Shown here in pieces: positions 20,348 to 30,147 of a stretch of DNA of 64,000 nucleotides. The stretch is from Methylobacterium pseudosasicola. Its GTDB lineage: Bacteria; Pseudomonadota; Alphaproteobacteria; Rhizobiales; Beijerinckiaceae. The position numbers and the translations under genes were made by a program. Position 1 is the stretch's first letter, and every line of letters starts with the position of its first letter. The stretch covers positions 62,001 through 126,000 of the forward strand of contig NZ_FOTK01000008.1 in the NCBI RefSeq assembly GCF_900114535.1, in the 5' to 3' direction. The notes under the pieces are model-generated. The model saw only the letters and a program-made list of their open reading frames with translations, searched no databases and was not told the origin of the DNA.

Positions 20348-21357
20348 GCGATTCCGTCAGCCATCCGTCCCTCACCAGCCACGTCACCCCGCTGGAACCG
20401 GGCGCCCACGTGGTCGCGGCGCATTTCCTCAAGGATGCCCCGGCCCTGGCGCTGAGCGACGGCACCGTCGCCCTGGTGAAGGAGGACGGGCTCAACACGA
20501 TCGCCGCCCATCCCGAGAGTGGAATCCTGGTGGCGGCGGCGCACGGCGACCGACTGCTCACGGGCGGCGACGACGGCCGGGTCGTCGAGATCCGGGCCGG
20601 CGGCGCCGTGGAGCAGGTCGGCCTCGCCAAGGGCGGCGCCTGGATCGACGCCCTCGCCCTGCACCCCGACGGCGCCCTCGCCTGGTCGGCCGGGCGCATG
20701 GTCGTGGCGCGGGACGCCAAGGGCCGGGAAAAGATTTTTACCGCCCCGTCCACGGCCCGCGGCCTCGTCTTCGCCCCGAAGGGCTACCGGTTGGGCGTCG
20801 CCCACTACAACGGTGTCAGCCTCTGGTACCCGAATCTCGAGACCCCCGCCGAGGTGGTGAGCTGGAAGGGCTCGCATATCGACGTCACGTGGTCGCCGGA
20901 CGGCCGCTTCGTGGTCTCGACCATGCAGGAGAACGCCCTGCACGGCTGGCGCCTCCAGCCGGACCGCGGCCACATGCGGATGTCGGGCTATCCCGGCAAG
21001 GTCCGGTCGGTGTCTTGGTCGTCGGACGGCAACTGGCTCGCCACCGGCGGCGCCGAGGCGGCGATCGTCTGGCCGTTCGATTCCAAGGAAGGCCCCACCG
21101 GCAAGGCGCCCCGGGAATGCGGCGTCCGGCCCGCCCGGGTCTCGCGGGTGGCGTTCCACCCGAAGGCGCCGGTGCTGGCGGTCGGCTACGAGGATGGCTG
21201 TATCCTGCTGGTGCGCTTCACCGACGCCTCCGAGCTGCTGGTTCGGCCGGCGGTGCGGGACAGCGGGATCACGGCGCTGGCCTGGGATGCCCGCGGCAAC
21301 CGGATGCTGTTCGGCTGCGCCGACGGCAAGGCCGGCCTGCTGACCCTGCCGGCCTGA
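20344..21357 (+). CDS. WD40 repeat protein
   Basis: A 337-residue beta-propeller protein without a signal peptide. At least five blades are visible from repeated hydrophobic-H-P/S-DG patterns, for example DALALHPDGALAWSAG, DVTWSPDGRFVVSTM, SVSWSSDGNWLATGG, RVAFHPKAPVLAVGY and ALAWDARGNRMLFG. It presumably acts as a protein-interaction scaffold in the cytosol. Similar single-domain WD40 proteins in rhizobia occur near metal-chaperone (CobW) genes; none is present here. It overlaps the DUF1275 gene by four bases. Confidence 0.85.
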   Translation: MSDSVSHPSLTSHVTPLEPGAHVVAAHFLKDAPALALSDGTVALVKEDGLNTIAAHPESGILVAAAHGDRLLTGGDDGRVVEIRAGGAVEQVGLAKGGAWIDALALHPDGALAWSAGRMVVARDAKGREKIFTAPSTARGLVFAPKGYRLGVAHYNGVSLWYPNLETPAEVVSWKGSHIDVTWSPDGRFVVSTMQENALHGWRLQPDRGHMRMSGYPGKVRSVSWSSDGNWLATGGAEAAIVWPFDSKEGPTGKAPRECGVRPARVSRVAFHPKAPVLAVGYEDGCILLVRFTDASELLVRPAVRDSGITALAWDARGNRMLFGCADGKAGLLTLPA

Positions 21358-21426
21358 TTTTTTGTTACTTTGCGGCAGCCATGCTTTGTTTCTGCTGCGT
21401 CGAGTCGCTCGGCTGGAGGGTCTGAC

Positions 21427-21951
21427 GTGTTCCGCGTGTTCCGCACTTTCGGCCTCGCCCTCGGCCTGCTCGGCGGCGTGATCGCCGCGCAGGCCCCCGA
21501 ATTCGCGCAGCAATACACGCAGCGCCTCGGCGGCGCGGTGGACGAGCTGCGCCGCCAGGTGGCGGTGCTCGAATCGGATGCGCAGGCCACCGGCACCACC
21601 CGCGACGGCGCGGTCGACCGGCTGCGCACCAACCCGGACCAGCTCGTGGCCCGGCGCGGCGAGGCCGCCCAGTCGGATATCGCCCGGCTCGCCCGGCTGA
21701 GTGCGCAGCAAGAGGCCCTGGCCTCGGCGACGAGCCCGCTCGGCCGCGTGGTCGCGATGCTGCGCGACCCGGACGTGCCGGTGGCGCAGGCCGCCTATCA
21801 GGATTTCAGCCCGGCGGTGCCGACCAACGCCGATGGCCTCGCGGCCGCGCTGATCGGCTTCCTGGCCGCCTGGGGCGGCTGGCGCGTGCTCTCGGATGTC
21901 GGCCTGCGGCTCGTCCGCCGGCGCCCGCGGGAGACCACGCGGACCGCCTGA
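21427..21951 (+). CDS. DUF2937 family membrane protein
   Basis: A 174-residue protein of unknown function with a transmembrane segment at each end: about 8-24 (GLALGLLGGVIAAQAPE) and about 142-160 (GLAAALIGFLAAWGGWRVL). Between them lies a helical stretch beginning FAQQYTQRLGGAVDELRRQV, the DUF2937 signature. The GTG at 21427 has GGAGGG upstream and gives the canonical short N-terminus. It is 69 bases after the WD40 gene. Confidence 0.8.
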   Translation: MFRVFRTFGLALGLLGGVIAAQAPEFAQQYTQRLGGAVDELRRQVAVLESDAQATGTTRDGAVDRLRTNPDQLVARRGEAAQSDIARLARLSAQQEALASATSPLGRVVAMLRDPDVPVAQAAYQDFSPAVPTNADGLAAALIGFLAAWGGWRVLSDVGLRLVRRRPRETTRTA

Positions 21952-22066
21952 AGGCGCGGCGCATCGGCGCGCGGACCCGGGAGTGTTGCTCAGGGTCTAC
22001 AGCGGCTTGCGCGGGGCTTGCGTATCGAACGTGGTCCGGCCGCCTCGGTCCGGGAGAAAGCGCTAG

Positions 22067-23299
22067 ATGCCGCGCGCGTCGAACCCCACCACGATCGATC
22101 CGGCGCTCGACGCCGCCGCCTTGCTGCGGCGCATCGGCTTCTTCGGCCTGTTCGTGATCCTGCCGGTGCTGGCGCAGGTCGCCCGCCGGGCCACCGTGAT
22201 CCTGGCGCCGATCGCCGTGGTGCTGCTGATCATCGCCAGCGCGATCGACCGCCGCCAGCGCCCGGTGCGCCCGGCCGTGTCCCGGCTGCTCACCGCACCC
22301 GCGTTTCTCGCCGGCATGCTGGTGGTGCTGTGGTCGGTCCTGTCCCTGACGTGGACGCCGTTCCTCGGGCCGGCGGTGGAGCGGCTCGCCAACCTCGCCG
22401 CGACCATCGGGCTGGCTTTGCTCGGCTACTTCGCCCTGCCCGACCGGATGCGCTCGGCCAACCTCTACCTGCTGCCGCTCGGGGTCGTGGCAGGCTCGAT
22501 CGTGGCGATCGTGCTCGGGCTGTTCGGCGCCCACCTGGCGCCCCCCGGCATCGACGATGATGGCGCCCTCGACCGCGGCCTGATCCTGCTGATCCTGCTG
22601 GTCTGGCCGGCTCTGGCCTGGCTGCGGTCCCGGCGGCGCGACCGCGAGGCGCTGGGGCTGGCCCTGCTGGTCGCCCTGGCGCTGACGGTCCAGCCCGACG
22701 CCACGCAGATCGCCGCCCTGGCCGTGGGGGCGCTGGCCTTCGCGGTGACGAGCTACCGGCCGAAGCTCGGCGTGATGCTGACCGCGACCGTCTCGGCCGC
22801 CCTGCTCGCCGTCGCGCCGCTGCTGCCGTTCCTCGCCCGCCCGATCGGCGCTGCCCTGCTCGGGCCGCTCTCGCCGGCGGTGCTATCGCTCAAGAGCTGG
22901 CAGAAGGTGGTCACCAACGATCCCGTTCGGCTCATCACCGGCCACGGCTTCGAGACGGCTTTGCGCGGGCGCCTCGTCGGGCTGCTGCCGGTGAACGCGC
23001 CGACCACGGCCCTGTTCGAGTTCTGGTACGAGCTCGGCATCGTCGGCGCGCTGGCCGCCGCCTTCGCGCTCTATGCCTCGATCCGCCGGGGCGGCCGGGA
23101 CATCCCGGCCCTGATCCCGGGGGCGATGGGGTGTTTTGCCGCCGCCTTCACGGTGGCCTGCCTCGGGGTCGGCCTCACGGCGATCTGGTGGCTCAGCATC
23201 ATCGCCATCGCCATCGTGGTGTTCGTGGCGGTGGAACGCGGCCAGTTCCGCACCAGCCGCCCGAAGGTGGCGAAGCTGCACCGGCTGCGGGAAAGCTGA
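22067..23299 (+). CDS. O-antigen ligase/polymerase-like membrane protein
   Basis: A 410-residue polytopic protein with about ten to eleven helices. It resembles the Wzy/WaaL superfamily in its hydrophobic pattern and the late periplasmic loop DPVRLITGHGFETALRG followed by ALFEFWYELGIVGALAA. In such enzymes this loop carries the catalytic region for polymerising or ligating surface polysaccharide. No glycosyltransferases lie nearby, so its substrate cannot be inferred. The ATG lies 115 bases after the DUF2937 gene. Confidence 0.75.
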   Translation: MPRASNPTTIDPALDAAALLRRIGFFGLFVILPVLAQVARRATVILAPIAVVLLIIASAIDRRQRPVRPAVSRLLTAPAFLAGMLVVLWSVLSLTWTPFLGPAVERLANLAATIGLALLGYFALPDRMRSANLYLLPLGVVAGSIVAIVLGLFGAHLAPPGIDDDGALDRGLILLILLVWPALAWLRSRRRDREALGLALLVALALTVQPDATQIAALAVGALAFAVTSYRPKLGVMLTATVSAALLAVAPLLPFLARPIGAALLGPLSPAVLSLKSWQKVVTNDPVRLITGHGFETALRGRLVGLLPVNAPTTALFEFWYELGIVGALAAAFALYASIRRGGRDIPALIPGAMGCFAAAFTVACLGVGLTAIWWLSIIAIAIVVFVAVERGQFRTSRPKVAKLHRLRES

Positions 23300-23307
23300 G
23301 TCCGCGC

Positions 23308-24312
23308 TCAGTTTCTCAGGAAGCCGTGCAGCCGGATCCAGGCCAGGAACAGGCCGGGCCAGGCAGCGGCAGGCGTTCCGGGGGCGCCGAGCCCGAAGCC
23401 GTGGCCGCCGCGCTCGAACAGGTGCAGCTCCGCCGGCACCCGCGCCTTGCGGAGCGCCGAGAACATCAGCAGCGGGTGGTCGGCCACCGCCACCGGATCG
23501 TCGATCGCCTGGACCAGGAAGGTCGGGGGCGTCTCGGGCCCGACTTGGAGGTCGACCGAGTAGGTCTTCATCTCGAACGGCGTAACCTCGTCGCCCACCA
23601 GGATCCGGCGCGTTGCGGTCCGGTCGAACGGCTTGCGCATGGTGATGACCGGGTAGATCAGCCCGGCGAGCACCGGCCGCACCGGCTGCGCGTCGGCCTC
23701 GTCCACCGCGGCGTAGAGGTTGTTGGCGGTGCCGACCGCGGTCTCGCCCATCAGGTGCCCGCCCGCCGAAAATCCGAGCACGCCGACCCGGGCCGGGTCG
23801 ATGCCGTATTCCGCGCCCCGCGCCCGGACCAGCCGCAGCGCCCGCTGGGCATCCTGCCGCGGTGCGTCGGGGCCCGCGCCCCAGCCCTCCGCGGGCAGGC
23901 GGTACACGAGGAGAAAAACCGTGATGCCGGCTGCGTTCAGGACGCGCCCGACCGGCACCCCCTCATTGCCGAGCGCGATGAACTGGTACCCGCCCCCGGC
24001 CGCCACGATGATCGCCGCGCCGTTGGGATTGGACGGCCGCATCGCCAGCAGGCAGGGTTTTGCCACGCGGGTGACATCGCCGGAGGCACCCTCGACATAG
24101 CGAAAACCCTCCGCGTCGGGCCCGTTCCCGCCGCCCGGTGGCTCGCCGGGCCACAGGTCGATCACCTGAAGGTCGGCCCCGGGCAGCGAGCGCGGCAGGG
24201 CGCGGATCGCCTCGTGCGGCGCCGGCTCCGGCGGTTTGTCTTGGGATTTGGCTGGGCGCAGGCCGAGAAGGGTGCTCAAGCCGGCGAGCAGCAGGCGGCG
24301 GTCGAGATGCAT
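23308..24312 (-). CDS. Exported alpha/beta hydrolase (esterase/lipase type)
   Basis: A 334-residue serine hydrolase with an N-terminal signal (about 1-22, including a double-arginine LDRRLLLAGLSTLLG that could direct Tat export). The nucleophile is in GFSAGGH, the acid is probably in the AIDDPVAV loop, and the histidine is in ERGGHGFG. An oxyanion segment IVAAGGGYQFIALGNEG precedes them. The pattern resembles BD-FAE/acetylxylan-esterase-like enzymes of plant-polymer degraders. It is convergent with the O-antigen-ligase-like gene (8-base gap). The substrate is unknown. Confidence 0.85.
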   Translation of the reverse strand: MHLDRRLLLAGLSTLLGLRPAKSQDKPPEPAPHEAIRALPRSLPGADLQVIDLWPGEPPGGGNGPDAEGFRYVEGASGDVTRVAKPCLLAMRPSNPNGAAIIVAAGGGYQFIALGNEGVPVGRVLNAAGITVFLLVYRLPAEGWGAGPDAPRQDAQRALRLVRARGAEYGIDPARVGVLGFSAGGHLMGETAVGTANNLYAAVDEADAQPVRPVLAGLIYPVITMRKPFDRTATRRILVGDEVTPFEMKTYSVDLQVGPETPPTFLVQAIDDPVAVADHPLLMFSALRKARVPAELHLFERGGHGFGLGAPGTPAAAWPGLFLAWIRLHGFLRN

Positions 24313-24435
24313 GAACCGGTCCCGGGCGCCGCTCAGGATCGGACCGGCACGGCGCGGAAAATGGGTTCGGGCATGGCGCTCTCCTGAGACATCCCTCGCC
24401 CAACGCCGTACCGCACGGTGCCGGTTCCAGGGGCC

Positions 24436-25794
24436 TCAGCTGCGCCGGGCGATCACGGAGACGTAAAACCCGTCGGTGCCGGTCCGCAGGGGGGTCATCT
24501 GCAGGCCGTGCTCCGTCCGGCGCACGGCCGAAGCGAGGCTCGGCGGACCCGCCGCCAGCACGGTCTCGGCCGGCACGGCATCGAAGCGCCCGCGCCAGCG
24601 CGACAGCAGCCCGGCCACGGCGGCGTCGTTCTCCGCGGGCAGCAGCGAGCAGGTGATGTAGACGATCCGCCCGCCGGGCCGGACCAGCTTGGCCGCCCGG
24701 TCGAGCACCTGGCTCTGCTCGGCGACGCGGAGCGCCAGGCTGCCGGGGCGCAGGCGCCACTTGGCGTCCGGGTTGCGCCGCCAAGTTCCCGAGCCGGTAC
24801 AGGGCGCATCGACCAGAACCCGGTCGATCGTGCCGTCGAGGTCTTCCAACACGTCGGCTCGGGCCTTGCCGCTGCGCGGGGTGCGCACCTCGGCCGTCGC
24901 GCCCGACCGGCGCAGGCGCTCATGGATCGGTGCGAGCCGGCGCGGATCGCCGTCGGTGGCGATCAGGCGGGCGCCGTTGCCGGTCTGAGACGCCAGCGCC
25001 AAGGTCTTGCCGCCGCCGCCGGCGCAGAGGTCGACGATGGTCTCGCCGGCTTGCGGATTCACCAGCAAGGCGGCGAGCTGCGAGCCCTCATCCTGGATCT
25101 CGTACCAGCCGTCCAGAAACTCGGCCTCGACATGGAGCGCCGGGCCGCGGCCATCGGCGCCGATCGGGATCCGGACACCCATGGGGGCATGCGGAGTCGG
25201 CACGGCGCCGTGGGCGGCGAGCGCGGGCATTAGGTCGTCGCGGCTGCCGCGCAGGGCGTTGACGCGGATGTCGAGGGGCGCGCGCCGGGCCAGTGCTTTC
25301 AACTCGGGAACGAGATCGTCGCCGAGGGCCGCTTGCAGCTCCGACAGCACGAAGGCCGGGGCATCGCCCGCCACCTCGGGGGGCGCCTCCTCCAGCGTGC
25401 CGGATTCGAGGCGGGCGCGCTCGTCGTCGCTCAGCGGCGCCGGGGCGAAGCGCTCGCCGGAGAACAGGGAGCTCACCGAAGCGGCGGCGAGCCCCTGCTG
25501 CAGCCGCAGGGAGCCGATCAGCACGGCCCGGGGCGCGTCCGAGCCCATGATCCAGGCAGCCGACGCCCGGCGGCGCAGGGCGTCGTAGACCAAGCTGGCG
25601 ATCCCGGCCCGATCACCCGAGCCGGCGAAGCGGTGCGCGAGGCCCCAATCCTTGAGCGCGTCGGCGGCCGGGCGGCGGCGCTCCGCGATATCGGTCAGGA
25701 CTTCGATGGCGGCGGAGCAGCGGGCGGCGGGGGTCAGGGTCCGGATCCTTTTGAACGGGTCGAGGCCGACGCGAAACGGCCACGCTTGCCCCAC
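24436..25794 (-). CDS. RsmB/NOP-family RNA (cytosine-5) methyltransferase
   Basis: A SAM-dependent m5C methyltransferase acting on rRNA or tRNA. It has an N-terminal NusB-like helical region and a Rossmann core: IVDLCAGGGGKTLALA (SAM site), VDAPCTGSGTWRRNP with the motif IV cysteine, and YITCSLLPAEN with the catalytic cysteine of TCS. The conserved sequence begins LTPAARCSAAIEVL. No ATG precedes it; GTG codons at 25794 and 25827, or a CTG at 25737 after an AAAAGGA box, are all possible starts. The target base cannot be told from sequence alone. Confidence 0.88.
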   Translation of the reverse strand: MGQAWPFRVGLDPFKRIRTLTPAARCSAAIEVLTDIAERRRPAADALKDWGLAHRFAGSGDRAGIASLVYDALRRRASAAWIMGSDAPRAVLIGSLRLQQGLAAASVSSLFSGERFAPAPLSDDERARLESGTLEEAPPEVAGDAPAFVLSELQAALGDDLVPELKALARRAPLDIRVNALRGSRDDLMPALAAHGAVPTPHAPMGVRIPIGADGRGPALHVEAEFLDGWYEIQDEGSQLAALLVNPQAGETIVDLCAGGGGKTLALASQTGNGARLIATDGDPRRLAPIHERLRRSGATAEVRTPRSGKARADVLEDLDGTIDRVLVDAPCTGSGTWRRNPDAKWRLRPGSLALRVAEQSQVLDRAAKLVRPGGRIVYITCSLLPAENDAAVAGLLSRWRGRFDAVPAETVLAAGPPSLASAVRRTEHGLQMTPLRTGTDGFYVSVIARRS

Positions 25795-25950
25795 GATGCC
25801 GCCACGGTACGGCCGAGCTTCCAGCACGATCCCGGTTCAGACCGGATCGTGGGCGGTCCCGCGACAGGGGCTCGCCCGTGTCGTATGGCATCCTCCCGCC
25901 GCGGACCAGTGCGTTCCGCCCCGGGGGCATGGCCGGGAGTGCCTCAGCTC

Positions 25951-26136
25951 ATGTCTTCCGTCGTTCGCATCGCTCTTTCCGGCACCCTGGCCGGGCTCGT
26001 CGCCGCCACCCTCGCCGCCTGCGCGAGCGCCCCGGCCGCTGCCCCCGATCTCACCCCGACGCCGCGCCGGCCGGTGGATGCCAAGACGCAGCTCGAATAC
26101 GGCAACCCGCCCCCGCCGCCGCCTGGCCGGTACTGA
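25951..26136 (+). CDS. Small lipoprotein
   Basis: A 61-residue lipoprotein of unknown function. A signal of about 24 residues with lipobox LAAC is followed by SAPAAAPDLTPTPRRPVDAKTQ and a proline run (PPPPPPG). Such short proline-rich lipoproteins are common in Methylobacterium and related genera. It starts with ATG at 25951 and is convergent with panE (21-base gap). A hairpin-forming repeat at 25825-25851 lies in the divergent promoter region shared with the methyltransferase. Confidence 0.6.
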   Translation: MSSVVRIALSGTLAGLVAATLAACASAPAAAPDLTPTPRRPVDAKTQLEYGNPPPPPPGRY

Positions 26137-26157
26137 GGCTTGACTGCGGGGTGCGGC

Positions 26158-27102
26158 TCAAGCCGCCTCGCGCGCCCGCCGGGCCTCGTAGGCTTTGAGA
26201 CCGGCATAGACCTGCTCCAGCGCCGGGAAGGGCGCCTCCGGGGCGAGCCGGAGCCCTCGGGCGATCAGGTCGCCGATGATGTGGTCGGACTCGATCCGGC
26301 CGCCGTTCTCGATATCGCGCAGCATCGAGGCGGTGAAGGTCGAGCCCTGGGCCGTGAGCTGCGCCCGCGCCCGCTCGGCGACCACGCCGCGCGGCGCGAA
26401 CCCGCTCGCCGCCGCGACCGCGGTGCATTCGGTGTGGAGCGCACCGATTAAGGCCGCGCCGCCGGGCGCCGCCACAATATCGCCGATGGCGGCGCGCATC
26501 AGGGTTGTCGACCCGGCGAGCGTCGCCAGAAACACCCACTTCTCCCACATCTCCAGCAGGATCACGTCGCTGAGCCGCGCCTGGAACTTCAGGCCGCGCA
26601 TCAGGTCGTCGATCGCTGCGATCCGGGCCGAGCGCGATCCGTCCCGCTCGCCGTAGGTGATGCTGCACAGCTCGCTCATGTGCCGGATCGCCCCGTCCGG
26701 CGCGAGGGTCGCCGCGATGGCGCAGCAGCCGCCGAGTACCCGCTCCGCGCCGAACTTGGCGTCCAGCGCGTCGAGATGGGACAGGCCGTTCAGCACCGGC
26801 AGGATCGCGGTCTGCGACCCCACCGCGGGCGCCAAGTCGGCGATGGCGCTGTCGAGATCGTAGGCCTTGCACGATAGCAGCACGAGATCGAACGTCCCGG
26901 CCTGCGCCAGCGTGTCAGCCGTGACAGTGGGCGGGGCGGCCAGATGCAGGTCGCCCAGCGGCGAGCGCAGCACCAGCCCGTTCGCCGCCAGCTTCTCGGC
27001 CCGGGCCGGCCGGACCAAGAATGTCACGTCGGCCCCTGATTCCGCGAGTCGAGCCCCGTAATAGCCGCCGGTCGCCCCGGCTCCGACGATCAGCGTGCGC
27101 AT
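26158..27102 (-). CDS. panE: 2-dehydropantoate 2-reductase
   Basis: NADPH-dependent ketopantoate reductase of pantothenate/CoA synthesis. The 314 residues start with VGAGATGGYYGARL (Rossmann). They continue with LLSCKAYDLDSA (catalytic lysine region), PVLNGLSHLDAL, the central helix WEKWVFLATLAGSTTLMRAAIGDI and the C-terminal SMLRDIENGGRIESDHIIGDL. A paralogue of this superfamily with another 2-oxo acid substrate cannot be excluded, since ApbA/PanE homologues are numerous. Confidence 0.88.
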   Translation of the reverse strand: MRTLIVGAGATGGYYGARLAESGADVTFLVRPARAEKLAANGLVLRSPLGDLHLAAPPTVTADTLAQAGTFDLVLLSCKAYDLDSAIADLAPAVGSQTAILPVLNGLSHLDALDAKFGAERVLGGCCAIAATLAPDGAIRHMSELCSITYGERDGSRSARIAAIDDLMRGLKFQARLSDVILLEMWEKWVFLATLAGSTTLMRAAIGDIVAAPGGAALIGALHTECTAVAAASGFAPRGVVAERARAQLTAQGSTFTASMLRDIENGGRIESDHIIGDLIARGLRLAPEAPFPALEQVYAGLKAYEARRAREAA

Positions 27103-27266
27103 TGGGTGTCTCCGGGGCGAGGCGTCGGCCGCATCGATTTATTGAGGCCATACCATCGAAAGTCGCCGCAAGGATCGAGAAGGCGGCGATGGTTCGTTGC
27201 GTGCCAATCGAAGGCAGTCCCCCGTGCGGATCGGCGGCGTATGACGGAGCAGAACGAAGCGCGGGT

Positions 27267-27363
27267 CCCCTCTCCCGTGCGGGAGAGGGACAGGGTGAGG
27301 GGTGCGACCTCTCCGGAAAAACCTATCCCCTCACCCCAACCCTCTCCCGAACGGGAGAGGGGG
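27267..27363. repeat. Palindromic intergenic repeat, family B, copy 1
   Basis: A 97-base element with two identical terminal hairpins, CCCTCTCCCG/CGGGAGAGGG, at 27268-27289 and 27340-27361. An inner inverted repeat GGGTGAGGGG/CCCCTCACCC pairs 27293-27302 with 27327-27336. A non-palindromic core follows TGCGAC and reads TCTCCGGAAAAACCT. It lies between guaB and panE. The core and hairpins recur at 40426-40519. Confidence 0.9.
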
Positions 27364-27391
27364 CGTGTCGGGACGGCGGAAGGGGTTCGCC

Positions 27392-29053
<1,662 letters not shown>

Positions 29054-29941
29054 TCAGCGCGCTCCCGGTGCGGGGCCCTTGTCGGTGTATTCCGGCGGCA
29101 GGCCGATATAGTCGCCCAGGATGCCGTCGATGCCCGGCGCCCGGCCGAAGGCCTCGCAATCGGGATCGAGCGGCGCCTCGCCGAGCACGGTGACGCGGAC
29201 GCGGTCCCAGGTCGGCAGGGTGTTGGGCGCGGTGAACGGGTCGTCGCCGGTGGCCAGCATGAAGCCGAAATCCTGGCCGAACTCGCCGGCCAGATCGTAG
29301 GCGTCGCTGGCGCGCGAGAAGCGCGGCTGGCTGGTGAACGAGTTGGAGGCCCCGCCCCAGACCATCGCGGCCCGCTGCTCGCGGCGCCGGTCCAGCGCCT
29401 CGGCCTCCACCGTGAGGCTGCCGAGCCCGATCGGGATCCGCGGGATCGGGATGCGGCCGATGCCCTCGACGGCGCTGAGGCCGACCTGCGAGGCGACGGT
29501 CACGCCGGCCGAGCCCGCGATGGTGGCACCCGCGCCGAGGAGGTCGGTGGGCTCGACCCGCGTCACCTGCGCCCGCACGGTCAGGTCGGCGTCGCGGCCG
29601 GTCACGACGTCGTAGCGCAGAGACAGGTCGTAGCAGAGCGCCCGGTCGGCGGCGTTGGCGACGAGGCGGCGTTCCGCCTGGGTCAGCGGCCCGGCGCCCT
29701 CGACATCGGCGTGGAACGCCGTCGGGATGATCCGCACGGTGCGGGCCTTGGCCAGAGCCGGCCGGTCCACGTAGAGCCGCGAGGCCGAGGCCACCGCCTC
29801 GCTCGCCTTCAGGCGGTCGTAGCGCGTCAGCGAACCGCGATCGTTCAGCAGCACCGTGCCGCAGGCCGCAACCGTCGACAGGAGTGCGACGGCGGCAGCG
29901 ATCCGCGACAGGGAACGGCGCTTGCTCGGAGAGGGCTGCAT
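29054..29941 (-). CDS. DUF3313 domain-containing lipoprotein
   Basis: A 295-residue predicted lipoprotein: from the ATG at 29941 a signal ends with the lipobox VAAC-G. The mature part shows the DUF3313 pattern TRYDRLKASEAVASASRLYVDRPALAKARTVRI, ADRALCYDLSLRYDVV and the C-terminal DRVRVTVLGE. The family is usually described as outer-membrane-associated lipoproteins of unknown role. An upstream in-frame ATG at 30010 would put the signal peptide internally and was rejected. It is divergent from an MFS exporter. Confidence 0.78.
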   Translation of the reverse strand: MQPSPSKRRSLSRIAAAVALLSTVAACGTVLLNDRGSLTRYDRLKASEAVASASRLYVDRPALAKARTVRIIPTAFHADVEGAGPLTQAERRLVANAADRALCYDLSLRYDVVTGRDADLTVRAQVTRVEPTDLLGAGATIAGSAGVTVASQVGLSAVEGIGRIPIPRIPIGLGSLTVEAEALDRRREQRAAMVWGGASNSFTSQPRFSRASDAYDLAGEFGQDFGFMLATGDDPFTAPNTLPTWDRVRVTVLGEAPLDPDCEAFGRAPGIDGILGDYIGLPPEYTDKGPAPGAR

Positions 29942-30147
29942 CGAGGGTCTCGCGGCCGGCACCGTGCCGGGATCGACGGCCGGAAGACCGCTCGCGCCAA
30001 ACGTAGCCATTGGACCACCCGCACAAAAGGTGGTGTTCGGTCACGATGCAACCCCTGTTGCGTTGCGGATACAGGCGCGAAACACGACCGTGCGAGATCG
30101 CGGCCCCGCCGTGCAACCGTCCCGGCGCGCTACGCGTCTGCTGTCCG

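Noticed and set aside
24402..24428. EcfG-like promoter (GGAAC...CGTT, minus strand) upstream of the exported hydrolase
   Set aside because: The spacer is 18 bases rather than 16-17, and the motif abuts the end of the upstream methyltransferase gene; too weak to call.
27267..27363. CRISPR array or rho-independent terminator
   Set aside because: There is no series of spaced direct repeats and no T run; the same element recurs at 40426-40519 with a conserved core, so it is an interspersed repeat.
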